DNA of 64,000 bases from assembly GCA_963556255.1 (NCBI GenBank), contig OY744608.1:10492449-10556448 (forward strand), given 5' to 3'. The notes below the pieces were generated by a model. The model was not told the origin of the DNA. It was given only the letters and a program-made list of their open reading frames with translations, and searched no databases. The position numbers and the translations under genes are program-made. Positions within the stretch are counted from its first letter, which is position 1. Every line of letters begins with the position of its first letter. The DNA comes from Allolobophora icterica. Lineage: Eukaryota > Annelida > Clitellata > Crassiclitellata > Lumbricidae. Shown in pieces: positions 1 to 16,139 of the stretch.

Positions 1-286
1 CCAACTCAGCCCTTCATCTTTCTCTGATCTGCAAGTGAGCGTTAAGGCAGTTTTTGGAGTTTTTAAATTATCCTCTATTTTTAGATTGCTGCAGTAGCGT
101 TTGCTGTTAAGCAGAAAGGTTCTTCCACACTTTCAAACTACAGAGGCGTGCTCTTGTCCTTTATCTGTTAACTTTCGTATATACACCGGATCTCGACCGA
201 GCTGTTCCAACGAATTATGATTTTGACTGTTGTATTGCCCTGTTAAGCGCTCTTGTGATATTCTTAAAAGGCTTTTTACTAATCCA
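1..286. other. No gene seen
   Basis: Unique-looking AT-rich sequence. It is probably part of the long intron of the LHX2/9 gene, whose LIM exons must lie further left. No exon with conserved peptide similarity was recognised. Confidence 0.4.
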
Positions 287-370
287 TGCATACATACATA
301 CATACATACATACATACATACATACATACATACATACATACATGCATACATACATACATACATACATACA

Positions 371-401
<31 letters not shown>

Positions 402-402
402 G
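287..402. repeat. (CATA)n microsatellite
   Basis: About 29 nearly perfect CATA units with one CATG interruption. The Tyr-Met-Cys-Val and Ile-His-Thr open frames over it on both strands are artefacts of the repeat. Confidence 0.95.
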
Positions 403-1190
403 TACAATTTGTACATACGTGCATGATGTAGGAGTCATTAAATAAGATATAAGACGATATACTCTCTTCGACCAGCGTTGTTTAAGTTCTGCGTTCACAT
501 GTTGTTATCCAGAAGTCCATATCTCGTAAAGGCCTTCGGCTATTGAGTTGTCTAATAGCCGCAATAGAGGGATTTCTTTGAAACGACTGGACTCCTGTCA
601 TTTCGTACTCGGCTGACGATGACAGCGTTAAGCATGCATCTGCTTTTACACAAACGAAGCCATTAGCGTCTTATGTAACGACATAAACCTCCCGCAAGAC
701 GCGATTTGAACGGGGCTTTACTGTTATTGACTTAGCACATGATTGCCTATCTTACAAGGTGTTCTGTATAGGCCTACGGGGTTGAGCACACTGGAATGGG
801 GTTATTCCGAAATTGCCCCTAATACTGTTGTTTAGCGATCCCGTTCAATTTCGTATGGACTGGGGCGATAAACCTTATGGCGAGGAGCTATCCTTACATG
901 AGAGGGGCTAAAACCGTTTCAAATTTCTTCAGTAGTTTATCGGTTCTAGCATATCGGAGGCGGAAATAAGGCGAACTGTATGGGATCGTGCAGCAGTGTG
1001 TAAGAACTTAAATAAGAGCAAGAGAGGAAGCTGATTGGTTAGCTTAAGGGTTCGGAGGGATAAGAAGACTTAATGGAATCAACGCCTCAGGCAATGAAAT
1101 CAATGACGACGAGGTTTTGAATGGAACTGCATGTTTGGCTGGCTAAGTAATCTGTAAATTACGGGAAATACATGAAATGGAATGATCTCA
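403..1190. other. No gene seen
   Basis: About 0.8 kb of non-repetitive sequence without a recognisable exon, probably LHX2/9 intron. Nothing here resembles a LIM zinc-finger exon. Confidence 0.4.
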
Positions 1191-1194
1191 CAGA

Positions 1195-1400
1195 CCTTTG
1201 CCATACAATGATCTGACAATTACCGTAAAATGATCTGACAATTACCATAAAATGATCTGACAATTACCGTAAAACAATCTGGTTGCTATACCATAACGCG
1301 AGCCGACAATTACCATAAAATGATCTGACAGTTACCGTATAACAAGACCTGACAATTACCAACACGTGACATGAGAGAGATCTGACAGTTACTATATATA
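1195..1400 (+). repeat. 22-bp minisatellite
   Basis: Degenerate tandem array with unit ATGATCTGACAATTACCRTA plus AA. About eight to nine copies diverge towards the right end, where it runs into a short TATA stretch. It lies in presumed LHX2/9 intron and no coding potential was seen. Confidence 0.85.
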
Positions 1401-1572
1401 TATAAGAAAATTTGATGAAAAAATTTTCTGCGTGTAAGTTCCTGTACGATAAGGCGATCTGCCTTGGCAGTTATAACGATGAGCTATTTAACGACAAACG
1501 GGGACACAATGTACAATTGTACATGCATGGTATTGGAGTAGGGAACAGGATTATAAGAAGAACAGCAATCTC

Positions 1573-1713
1573 TTAAGCTACCCTGAGGCGGAAATTTTCT
1601 TAGCCTCGGCATATGAGGGCGGGTAGTCAGTCCTCTCCCTCGCCGTCTCATCTTCCAACCGATAGTTTATACGGTCAGTGTACTCATTATAGCTGAGTTG
1701 GCTATATTGACAA
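1573..1713 (-). mobile_element. SINE-A fragment (3' body)
   Basis: In reverse orientation this matches the body of the SINE seen at 45226-45530, 47345-47620, 47812-48066 and 56055-56330 (shared blocks include CTCATCTTCC, GTGTACTCATTATAGCTGA and CCTCGGCATATGAG). The tRNA-like head is missing, so the copy is truncated. Confidence 0.7.
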
Positions 1714-1731
1714 AACAAAGGAATATGCGAC

Positions 1732-2282
1732 CAGTGATGGGCACTAAACTATTTTTCTTTAGTTAAACTAGAACTATTTTCCAACTAAAAAAATAGTTTA
1801 ACTAAAGTTGGCAACTGATTTTGGAAATTAGTTTACTAAACAAACAAAAAAGTATTTAAACTTTTTCAAACTTTTTTCCAACTTTTTACGACAAACAGTT
1901 TCACAATAAAAGACGTTAAGTGAACTGTAATAATGCAGAGCGTCATTGACAATTTCACCTTCAAGCTATGCTATAATGCAATGTGTACTGTTCTGGCATA
2001 CAGTTACATGTGTACTGTAAGTAGTGTATGAATTTGAAATCACAGGCTGTTAATGCTAAAACCATGCAGTGTTAAAATGTGTTTTTGCTGACAGTGTTCA
2101 ATGTTCACTGTGGAAAAATAGTTGCATATTGCTGATTTTTTAGTTAAACTTATTAGTTAGCAACTAAAATTTTTTAGTTAAACTATGGTTTTAACTAAAC
2201 TATTTTTTTAGTTAAACTTATTCCTTAACTAAAATTTTTTAGTTAAACTAAAAGTTAGCAACTTTTTAGTTAACTATCACTG
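1732..2282. mobile_element. Non-autonomous hAT element (551 bp)
   Basis: It begins CAGTGATGGGCACT and ends TTAACTATCACTG, giving imperfect terminal inverted repeats. It is flanked by a perfect 8-bp duplication TATGCGAC (1724-1731 and 2283-2290), the hallmark of hAT insertion. The interior is very AT-rich, with repeated AGTTAAACTA motifs in both orientations, and encodes no transposase. Its right end lies 43 bp before the LHX homeobox exon, so it sits next to that exon's splice acceptor. Confidence 0.88.
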
Positions 2283-2325
2283 TATGCGACTGGTTTTAAA
2301 TACAATCTGGGTATGTACTTCGCAG

Positions 2326-7136
<4,811 letters not shown>

Positions 7137-7165
<29 letters not shown>

Positions 7166-7450
7166 CCATCGGCGACCTTTGACCTGAACTACATCAACGT
7201 CAAATGAGTGTTGAATACCTTTGAACTGAACTATATCTACATGTACGTCAAACGAATGTTCAATGCCTTGACCTCAACTACATCAACGCTAATTGACCAC
7301 CGATGACCTTTGAACCGAACTACATCAACGTCAAATGAGTGTTGAATACCTTTGAACTGAACTATATCTACGTCAAACGAATGTTCAATGCTTTGGCCTC
7401 AACTACATCAACGCCAGTTGACCATCGATGACCTTTGAACCGAACTACAT
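7137..7450 (+). repeat. 126-bp minisatellite covering the LHX stop codon
   Basis: About 2.5 units of roughly 126 bp, each made of four related blocks of the form TTTGAACTGAACTACATC. Unit 1 starts in coding sequence (the LDPNYIHAN codons and TGA). Unit 2 starts near 7266 and unit 3 near 7391. The corresponding segments CTTGACC-AACTA-CAACGC-AATTGACCA align well, so the protein end and the start of the 3' UTR belong to one tandem array. Confidence 0.85.
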
Positions 7451-7814
7451 CCATCTCACAGTTATAGGCCTAGATATGTCGAATATCTGAACCACGGAAG
7501 CTACAGATACCACCTATAGCCCCTTCCTAACTTGAACCGTGATGAGTTCCCTGCGCCAACCAGCCGGCCTCAGTTTCCAAAACCACCAAAAACCCACAAA
7601 GGTTACCCATGATAAGGCCATACGGGTACCCATTTCATACCGTGGGGTAAATGATTGCTGAGCCCGGGATTTGAATCCTGATAGGTCTTCTCCAAGTGAA
7701 ATTTAAAGCTGTCGAACCGTTAATAAGGACATAAGATATTTGTGATACTCATATTTATTGCAGTATACCATGGATATAAGCGCTACATAATTTAAGATAT
7801 ATCGCGCCATTACC
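7451..7814. other. Probable LHX2/9 3' UTR or flank
   Basis: Sequence after the minisatellite, without a clear AATAAA signal. There is a weak tRNA-like B box in GGGATTTGAATCC near 7668, perhaps a worn SINE. No gene was seen. Confidence 0.4.
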
Positions 7815-7925
7815 CAGAGGCGTATTTTGGTCTAGAAAGTGGGGGTACCAATTTCGCGTCGTTTCCCCCTTGCGACTATTACATAATTATAGTGGCGCCG
7901 TCCATGCGCCATGCCTACTACTACA
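7815..7925 (+). mobile_element. hAT-like fragment, left end
   Basis: It begins CAGAGGCGTATTTTGG and shares blocks TCTAGAAAGTGGG, GTACCAATTT and CGTTTCCCC with 59752-59835. Two copies of one family are clear, but no right end or target duplication was found, so the class is tentative. Confidence 0.45.
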
Positions 7926-8138
7926 ACTAGTAATGGGGAAGGGGCTGCGTGTACCTCTCGTAACCCTCTAAAATCACCTCTATGCCATTAACGATTGCAG
8001 TATCATAATGCCTGTAACCTGTAACATTCTAAGCGAGTGTGATTCGAGTGAAAACAATGGGCAAAAGGGAAACCATTGTTAGAAGACGATGTCTGCATCT
8101 GTATCTTACTAAATGATCGATTCCAATTTCAGAAAGAA

Positions 8139-8297
8139 CACGACATAACATGACACACATAACACGACATAGCATAACATGACATAGCACGACATAACAT
8201 GACATAGCACGACATAACGTGACATAGCACGACATAGCATAACATGACATAGCACGACATAACATGACATAGCACGACATAACGTGACATAGCATGC
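8139..8297. repeat. 10-bp minisatellite (GACATARCAY)
   Basis: About 16 units alternate between GACATAGCAC and GACATAACAT. It is next to the tRNA-like element at 8361. Cys-Tyr-Val-Met open frames on the - strand come from the repeat. Confidence 0.92.
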
Positions 8298-8360
8298 CAT
8301 AACACGGGTTGTAAGTTGTTCCGTAGAGATTTAGTCTGTTCTGCAACCACTGAAATTCGG

Positions 8361-8441
8361 TGACAGCGGTGGGATTCGAACCCAAGGCTCCGAGGAACCG
8401 ATGCCTTAAGCAAGCGCCTTATAATAGACCGCTCGGCCTTG
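8361..8441 (-). mobile_element. tRNA-Leu-like pseudogene or SINE head
   Basis: Read on the - strand it has GGCCGAGCGGTCT (D arm, A box), a TTAAGG anticodon-like loop, a variable arm, GGGTTCGAATCCC (T arm, B box) and a 3' arm ending CCGCTGTCA. This is the layout of a class II tRNA-Leu(AAG). The 5' acceptor strand does not pair with the 3' one, the anticodon stem is mismatched and the D loop has an insertion, so a working tRNA is unlikely. Sequence beyond it may be the SINE body. Confidence 0.5.
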
Positions 8442-9191
8442 TTATCTGAAAACATCCTAGAAACAGTTACAGTAATGCGTTTTGTTCCCAACTTCAGTTA
8501 AACTGTCTCAAAAATTAATGCCTCTCGAATTCACACAGCAGGGAAAACGGACAATCTTAAAACGATTTCTGCATGGTGCCTTCGTACAGTTGACAGTATA
8601 CAATCAAACCGACTTAACTATAATTATCAACAACTTGAATGTGTGTTTTGAATTAAATTTCTTACTCGTTTGTTAGTGAAATACAATACTATAATTATCG
8701 TCGTTGTTCAAGTTTGAAGTATAGCCATATGAAATCGATTTGAAGTATGCACCTACTTAAAATAAGGGCAACTCAGGGAAATTATGCGAAAGTGACAAAA
8801 TTGCGCTTCAACTAGTCTATGTATAAGGTTTAACTACAGTGTCAGTTTTAGTAGAGTTTTGCAATGTCTCAGCGGCAGCAAATGTCTGAACTTCTATCGT
8901 CACGTCATAGTTTACGACGTAGTTGGTTTGAAACTCACTGACCTTACTCGATGAGACAGATGCAAAATCTGGAACTGGTTTTGGCCATATTTTATAAAAG
9001 TAGTCGTGCGTTTAGTGCACGGACGCGCTGTGTGGTCCCTTTCACAGATTTCTGCGTTACACGCTTACCGTACTACGCAGGCTCTATAATTATTACATAA
9101 TTAAAATATTAATTATGTATCGGCAAGTATATAGTCTGAGCATGCAAGTTTCATTATTATGACGATAATTAAACCCATGTGTTATTGTTTG
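8442..9191. other. Intergenic, nothing recognised
   Basis: Unique AT-rich sequence between the LHX gene and the hAT element at 9192. No exon or repeat family was recognised. Confidence 0.4.
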
Positions 9192-9730
9192 CAGTGGCGG
9201 CGCCAGACACTTTCTGTAACCAGGGCATAGCCAGGGCCAGGCCCGCCGAGAGGGAGGGGCAGGAGGGGGCAAATGCCCAGGGGCCCGGCGATTTTCCGGG
9301 GCCCGGGCCGGGCCCGCAATCAACTTTTCTCATAAAGCCTAATGATAGTTTAGGGGCCTGTGACTGCTCTGCCTAGGGGCCCGGAATTTCTGTCGGTGGC
9401 CCTGGCCAGGGCAGTCGTACAAGTAACCAGTGCACAGGGCGATTTATGTCTGAACAAATTCTGGTCAGGGCAAAAATTCTGGCAGGGCAACGGCTTTTTT
9501 TTACCAGAGCATTTACCCTGGCTCGCCCTGGCAGGGCCGTAGCCAGGATTTTGTTTCGGGGGTGTTTTCTCGTCCTTGAGCAAGCCGAAATGCAACAGAG
9601 TCAACCGACCAAGGGGCTTGTCGTTAGTAAATGCATTATTTTAGTTTTACATTATTTAATTTCGGGGGTGTTTAAACACCAAAAACACCCCCTAGCTACG
9701 GCCTTGCGCCCTGGTGTAGCGCCGCCCCTG
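9192..9730. mobile_element. Non-autonomous hAT element (539 bp) with a nested insertion
   Basis: It starts CAGTGGCGGCGCCAG and ends TAGCGCCGCCCCTG, with short inverted ends. It is flanked by a perfect 8-bp duplication ATTGTTTG (9184-9191 and 9731-9738). The interior is GC-rich, unlike its surroundings, and carries a second hAT element at 9532-9706. A further inverted pair (CAGGGCCAG near 9232, TGGCCCTG ending 9404) may be a third insertion, but it lacks a clear duplication. Confidence 0.88.
9532..9706. mobile_element. Nested hAT MITE (175 bp)
   Basis: It starts CAGGGCCGTAGCCAGG and ends CCTAGCTACGGCCTTG. It is flanked by the perfect 8-bp duplication CGCCCTGG (9524-9531 and 9707-9714). It sits inside the element at 9192-9730 and is therefore younger. 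Confidence 0.88.
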
Positions 9731-9738
9731 ATTGTTTG

Positions 9739-11285
9739 GTAAGGCATGCAGCGGTAAGGGCGCAATGAAGAGTCTGGCAAAGTAAGGTAAGACGATGTAA
9801 TCTCAGGCAATGTGAAGTGAGGCAAGCTTAGGCAAATTAAGGCACTGTAAGGTAAGATAGAGCAAAGTAAGGTAACGTAGGATCAGTTAGGTTAAGAGGC
9901 AATTTTCAGAGGCACCCGTGCTGTAGTTTAAGTTGGGCGCAGTCTGTAGCAGGCCTATATATGAAGACGAGCAAACCCTTAAAATAAAACTCATCATCAG
10001 AACTCTTAGAGCACCCATGAATGAGTATAAAGGGTTCGTGACTTCATTTCTCTACCTGGTTGTACAAGGGCAATTTGCCAATCCTCTCGCCTGTATTAAA
10101 CCACCAACTGTGCTCATTTCATTTTTCAGTTCGCTTGAGGGCGCCAGTAGACTAAGCTCGAGTCGGGAGGGCATTAAACCACAACCTCTGGTTCATTCCA
10201 ACAAACTAACGACTACATTGCTAGGCAATCAGAGATCGGGAAAACATGGCAAAATGTCAGCTTGACAAGTACAGAGGAAGGCTATAAATGTTAGGCTAAT
10301 TTTGACTGAGCACCTGTGAACAAGTTGATTCATAAGACTTTTGGGTGCTGAAGTTATGTGTAGCCTACTGTCTGAATAGGCTCCTAAATACAATACAAGG
10401 CAATTTAGCTTATACAAGTAAGTCATTTAGCCTAATACACCAATGTAACAATATTTTGTTAATGTGCTTCACTTCTGCAATTCTGAAGTGCACGGTTTTG
10501 TCCCTAAATCATAGATCTTCACACCTCTGTTGATTCAAGCTGATCGTATTTTTTCATTTATCCAAGAACCCTGTTAACTCCAGCACCTCGTTTTCTTAAG
10601 GCTTGCTATTCCCAAGGCAGTATAGTGGTATCAGACGTTGTACCATCTGAGTTGCACATCAGTGCCATCACGAAATGGCATTCATAACAGAGTGCCTTCT
10701 GAATTGTTCATTTAGACCATCACATAAAACAGTATTAATTAGTATTGTTTTTACCAAAGGTAAAATGATTTCTCGGGAACAGAAGTAGAAAAGAACAATC
10801 TATGGAAAGTCAGGCCTAAAGATAAGAGGTTTGTAGAAATTATTGTTTCTGCTTGTTTAAACAAGGACTTCTCTTATACCATTCAAAACAAGACTTGAAA
10901 CCTTAGTAGTAGTATTATTTCAGACAAGTTAAGGGTTGTCATAAAGCAAAAACTTCAGGCAACACTCCAAGTTTGCGAACTGACTGCAGCCTGCCATCTG
11001 GTTGCTTTGACCTTCAGACCTGACCTTCGTGATGAACGCCTAGCATTTTTTTCACTTTGAACCAACCACCAACTTGTTGTAGCTCACGTATTCTGACACC
11101 AACGTTCTATAAGCATCTGTTTTGGCATATATAGCATACCAGAGAATACCGCTAATGCACAACTTCTTTTAATTATCTAAATGCTGATGCAAAGTCCACA
11201 GGTGTTTAATCTTCATCAACTTCAGTTTCTTGCTTTTTCAAGTTCCACCTGCTTCCAAATCACTCCGAATCCAAATCGAAAACTT
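9739..11285. other. Intergenic / NDUFA7 3' flank
   Basis: About 9745-9895 holds degenerate GGTAAGGYAA-type repeats. The rest is unique sequence. The part nearest 11285 should contain the NDUFA7 3' UTR (- strand), but no convincing AATAAA was found. Short open frames have no recognised similarity. Confidence 0.45.
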
Positions 11286-14200
11286 CTACGGTTTGTAAAG
11301 ATCTACACCCGTTATCCAGTCGTAGCCAAATCCAGGCTTTGGTGTCTTTAGACCAGATGGCGCCACAGGTTGTTCCTCGCTGGAAAATACAACCAGTCAA
11401 AGAACCACATGAACTCTACTTTATATGAGCTCTACATTTCACACCAAGTTAAGAAAATTTTACACCCAATACAAGCCTTCAGTGTTTTCCCATAATATCA
11501 TCTGGCCCTGAATTAAAAGGGTAATGTTTGGACTTTTAACATGTCAATACTGCTACCAAAAAGCAATGCTGAGCAAAGAAGTTAACATTTAACACCCAGA
11601 GTATGATATAAATGTATATGAATTTTTGATTTTGTCATTTTTTGATATTTTGGTAACATTTTTATATTAATGTACATAAAATTCAAGCACTATTCTCAAC
11701 ACTAAGATTTTGCAAGACAAGAGGTATAAACATAGGAAAATAAATTGTTCCTAAAATTATGGACTTTACTCTTTCCTTGGGATCTATGTGCGTGTAGGAG
11801 TCCGCAACTGGGGACTTTTCCAGTTATCTCAGCATGGTTTGCTTACAGATAAACTCTTTATTGTTAATAAACTTCAAAAAGATTTACGTTGGCAAAAAAC
11901 TCACTTCTAATTGGTTTTCTTTGAGTGGGGCTATACGAATATTTTTATTTCAATTACAATTCTGGATCTTTCTACAAACTAATTTCCAACCGCTTCATTC
12001 TATGAGCTTTAGCTTTAAAACCATGTCATCTAATCTACTGAACATCGCAGTAAAAATCATAATTCACTGGAGAAGCCATGTCAAAATGCAACTGAACAGG
12101 GAACCCAGAAGCCAGGCTATGCTGGGTATGCAAATACAAACTCAGTCACAATTCCTGATCTTTCTAATTTGCAACTTCTTCATTCTACATGCTTTAGCTT
12201 TAGAGCCATTCAACAGACTCAGTCACTGACCTTTTAACTCCAGAAGGAAGCGCTTTGGGATCATAGGCCAGCCTTGGTGCCTCACTGTGTCGTCTGCCAT
12301 CTCTCGCCTGATATGAATTTGCTGACAGTATATGTGAAGGACCATCAGGCAAAGCAGGAGGTGGTGGAGACCTACAAAATATGAATAACAAATTTAAACA
12401 ATCCAGGAACATGGTAAAATTTATAAAAATTAAAAAATCATAGACTTTCGATACAAAGAAAAATTTTAAGGAGTATTAAATAATTATAAATTACAATTCA
12501 AGCAAACCTTGTCACAGTCTAAAGATCTAAGATGCAAAATGGCTTCAAAAGCAGTAGAATGCTGCAGGTCAGTGGTCACTTTGTATTAACTACCAAAGTT
12601 TCTCTAACTAAAAGTGCAATTGAAGGCATCAGAAGTTCAAAGAACTTACTCTTACGTCAAACCAAAACATTACATTATCACCTATGGCAAGGCAAGCTAC
12701 CTCACCCAAGGCAAAAAGATGAAGTGCATTCCAGATCTTTGCCTCCAGTTCAAGACAAACATTTTCAACTGGACTCACTTCTCAAATGTTGTCTCTCCTG
12801 TATCATTGTCTAAAACAACCAACTTATTCAAGTCAACCGTTTCTGTGGTGAGGTCTAAGGATGCATCAAACAAGAAAAGCTGTTCAACTGTTTAAATGAC
12901 TAGCACCATGTAAGTCACATAGTTAGAGTTTACCTTGGAGAGCTCAGCATTTCGAAACGATGAACGCTGTGCAGCTTCCTCTAAAATGAATAAAAAAAGA
13001 CATTATATTTTAACGTTATTTGTTTATTTCATGCACTTCCTGCAAGCAAAGACAGTAAATCCGATCTGGAGCTCAGATGACTGTTTTCCAGGTGCCGATA
13101 TGGCACTGTGCAAAACACAAAATAGTGTGACTTGACAAGTAGTTTCCAGTGTTTGATGACATCTTATGACTGTCGGGGCGTGGTGGCTCAGTGGTAAGTT
13201 CGGCGCCTTGTGACCGGAGGGTTGCAGGTTCGAATCCCACTCTAGCCGCTGCGTACGGACCGTGAGCAAGCCCTTCACTCGCGATTGCTCGTGGCGCTTC
13301 GGCGTGAAAACTCCGACACAGTATCAATGCTGTAGTCAGAAGTGCCTCTGAGTAGTAGTAGACTTGAGGAGGCGCTATAGAAATATCCGAAATAAATAAA
13401 TAAAAAATAAATAAATAGTACGAGGCAGTGGTGCAGTTGGCTTTCACAAGTGATGTAAATAGCATTAACAAGTTTGCAAGCCTTGCTCAACAGTTGATTC
13501 CAAACATATGCATAATTTTCAGGGTACACCTAAACCACTTTCTGGACTGGGGTACCATCACCACCTTTCATATCACGAATAAACAATGTCCATTTAATAT
13601 GAGGTTGGCATTCTCCATTGACTTTTCACCCTACCAGTAAAAATTACAGGGCAAAAATTGGCACCCTACAATTTCTAGACCAAAGCTATGCTTCTGATTC
13701 CATCAACAAAAGGCATAGCAACTGAATAGGGAATAGGTGACTCAGAAATAGCATTTTTTCATGGTTTAGACCAGTGTTTCTCAACTTGAGTGCCACAACC
13801 TTCTCCAAGGCTATCATGCCTGGATAACATTTGTGCAGATTTTTATGTAACAAAAATGTAAACAATAGCGATTATCCCTACTGAAATAGGTCTTTATTTT
13901 TTTTCAAATAAGGCAGAAATAGTCACAACACTGCAGGTGAGTATGAGCTTCTCAGACAACACCAAAATCTTCAATAGCTTGTCTGTATTAAATGTAAATT
14001 AAATTTCTGTGATGCTACATGTACTTCACAGTCTACAATCGTTTCAAAGAAATAATACGGTTAAAACTTCCTGAAAAGGTTTAATACATTTTTCAATGTA
14101 AAAAGCCACAAAACTAGTAAAAACAACCGAAAACGGACGACTTGTCTTCCGGCTAATGGTCCCCGGCAGTCGAGAGCCGATTCCGGGAGACCTCCTAGAA

Positions 14201-14485
14201 AATAGTACGGTTGACAAACCCATAGACAGCTGTTCTGTATTATTCAGATCTTCCTATTCTGGTGGTTGTTTACATACAGCCTCCGTGCCTAATGAGAGAT
14301 GAATTCAAGGGCATACTCATTTCCTATGATTTCTCGAGTTATTATTATATTAGTTAAGTCAGAACATCATTCCTAAAGGGCCAAGTTAACAACCAGTCAG
14401 TTTTTAGAACAAGTTCTCTTACGCCACTGCATAAGTTCCTTAGCCACGCAATTATAGGAGTAACATCTCTTGGAGCGGCCGCCAT
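11286..14485 (-). CDS. NDUFA7: NADH dehydrogenase 1 alpha subcomplex subunit 7 (complex I B14.5a)
   Basis: Four exons on the - strand: 14423-14485 (ATG), 12934-12980, 12231-12371 and 11286-11379 (TAG). All donors begin GT, all acceptors end AG, and phases agree throughout, giving 114 aa against 113 in human. The protein begins MAAAPRDVTPIIAWLRNL. It carries the family core PPPPALPDGPSHILS (residues 39-53) and RDGRR (60-64), matching human PPPKLPVGPSHKLS and RDGRR, and ends FGYDWITGVDLYKP. NDUFA7 is a small accessory subunit of mitochondrial respiratory complex I with no catalytic role. The start is chosen because GCC-GCC-ATG-like context and the N-terminal LRN motif match the family. Introns hold a SINE (13172-13418) and no other gene. 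The 47-bp second exon makes the gene easy to miss in single-frame scans. Confidence 0.94.
13172..13418 (+). mobile_element. Full-length tRNA-derived SINE
   Basis: The tRNA-like head has A box TGGCTCAGTGGT and B box GGTTCGAATCC. The body includes GAGCAAGCCCTTCACTC and GCCTCTGAGTAG, and the tail reads GCGCTATAGAAATATC followed by (AAAT)n. It lies in NDUFA7 intron 1, antisense to the gene. It is one of the best preserved SINE copies in the window. Confidence 0.85.
13419..14422. other. NDUFA7 intron 1
   Basis: Unique sequence. Near 13772, CAGTGTTTCTCAACTTGAG resembles a hAT left end, but no matching right end or duplication was found. Confidence 0.5.
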
Positions 14486-14752
14486 GTTCAACAAATAACG
14501 AAGGACTCAGATGTGCTGAGATCCGCCAGAACGAAAGATTATAAGGAGAAAAGATAGGTTGGTTATAGATCGCTCTGGACTTTTCCATAATAAGGCTGCC
14601 ACAAATTTGTAAAACTGTAATTTTTAATGTACATGATTTTCCATAACGACCGTATGGTCACAGTATAAATAATTATTTAGACTGTGGTATGGTCTCGACC
14701 CTGCTCATATTTCAATGAATTGATCGGATAAGATCCTTCACTGCCCACAAAC

Positions 14753-14979
14753 CATGGGCGGCGATCCGGGAGGGGGAGGTGACAAGACCTCTCACCTTTA
14801 AGAGTGGGGGGAGTCCGGGGACACACCATACATCTCCCCCGTGACCCCACATTTGGAATAAACACCAAAAAGGTCAACAGTTTTTACCTTTTTTTGACCA
14901 GATCAGTTCAAAACTCTTTTTTGACGAGATCAGTTCTAAATTGCCCCCTCCCATCTGTCAAACAAGTTCGCCGCCAGTG
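14753..14979. mobile_element. Non-autonomous hAT element (227 bp)
   Basis: It begins CATGGGCGGCGATC and ends GTTCGCCGCCAGTG (imperfect inverted ends). It is flanked by CCACAAAC (14745-14752) and CCACAAGC (14980-14987), a 7/8 target duplication. Internal GGTCAACAGTTTTTACC-like and GACCAGAT motifs resemble the larger copy at 39363-39853. It lies about 270 bp upstream of the NDUFA7 start codon. Confidence 0.75.
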
Positions 14980-15244
14980 CCACAAGCAGTTCTTTGGCAA
15001 AACGAAGTCTGAGCCTGAAATATCGTTAGGCATATTTCGGTTTTTATCACATATGGTAAAATGGCTGGTATATTACGTGCACAAATCCTATATCTCTCAT
15101 TCTGCGAATTCTCCGACTCATTTCCCACCGCAAAATCAAATTGCATGCAAAGCTTTTGAACTGGAGTTGGTGCTGCCGCTCAGTTATTTACTTATTTACA
15201 GTTACAGTTCGCAGATCATTAAAACTATCAGCTAAATTTTTTGA

Positions 15245-15440
15245 TGATATGGGTCAGAGCCTAGGCTCCATATGGGCTGGTCTTCCGTTAGAGATTCGCT
15301 TACTCCCTAAAGGTAGCACGTCTGCTTTTATAAGTTGCTCACGCCTAATATCTGTTGACGTGGCTGAGCTGGGAGCGCTTCTGAATAGGTTTCTTGATGT
15401 GCGCTAAATTAAATTTCCCAACGAATGAATGAATAAGCCG
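15245..15440 (+). mobile_element. LINE 3' end / SINE tail remnant
   Basis: An open frame reads IWAGLPLEIRLLPKGS, like the reverse-transcriptase C-terminal end at 3840. It is followed by GGGAGCGCTTCTGAATAGG, a GCGCTAAATTAAATTTCC tail and (GAAT)n. It is a truncated retroelement, not a host exon. Confidence 0.65.
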
Positions 15441-15699
15441 AAATGTAAAACAGACGATAGCGCCAAATGAAGTGTGAACTGCAGAGAACCAGCGCATATG
15501 GTCGTTGCTAATGCGGCTATGTTTCCGCTTCTAAGGATGCGATACGAACTTTGATAAACAACGAAAAAATCGGAAAAATTGCTTGGTTATAAGTTATTGT
15601 TGCGTTACTTTGAATAATATTGGCGCTGTATTGCACAAATGACTCGAAGTTGAGCGTAATGTAAGTAACCAGTGTCAAAATAATTTTATTGTGTACCGC

Positions 15700-15800
15700 G
15701 TACTGACCAGACCATGAGACTTCGCCGCTTGTGAATAAGCTGGTTCTCGCGTTCTTTGGCGATGTAGAATTCTAGAGATTACGATTACTCCAAATGTGTT
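15700..15800 (+). mobile_element. SINE-B tail fragment
   Basis: It contains GCTTGTGAATAAGCTGGT and GATGTAGAATTC, then AGATTACGATTAC. The same tail occurs at about 26030, 32630, 35200 and 57450, and inverted at about 20640 and 63150. Confidence 0.6.
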
Positions 15801-16139
15801 TAGGATTTTTAGGACAATCTAGGACGCCCATATTCACGACATGTCCTAGGACGGCAAAATCAAGAAACGTGAAAATTATCAGAGCCAAAAGAACCAGTCG
15901 AAACTAGAGAACGGAATTAGGCTGTTGGTGTTGAATGCCAAATGCTACCAGTTTTCTGTCATATCAGTGGAAAATCTACAATTGGTATGAAGTCAGTGAT
16001 GCACGAAACTTTTAAAATACTGGGGCATGACAGTTGGCACACCCCTCAACCAAAACTTCCCCCACTGATCAATGTCCCCGATGCTATTTATAACATTTAG
16101 CCCATATATATTACTTTACCTGTTGATTGGTATCACGGC

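Noticed and set aside
133..498. Long open frames on both strands through the CATA repeat
   Set aside because: They are produced by a four-base repeat read in three frames. No conserved peptide lies outside the repeat.
8361..8441. Functional tRNA-Leu gene
   Set aside because: The T arm and variable arm are convincing, but the acceptor stem does not pair and the anticodon stem is mismatched, so it was called a pseudogene or SINE head.
9232..9404. Third nested hAT element inside 9192-9730
   Set aside because: The ends look inverted (CAGGGCCA / TGGCCCTG), but the flanks GGCATAGC and GCCAGGGC do not form a duplication.
12532..12895. 93-codon + strand frames between NDUFA7 exons
   Set aside because: Overlapping frames without known motifs, within an intron of the opposite-strand gene.
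12934..12980. Alternative NDUFA7 exon 2 frame reading EAAQRSSFRNAELSK
   Set aside because: It looks plausible by eye, but phases do not match the flanking exons. The RKLHSVHRFEMLSSP frame joins both sides without a shift.
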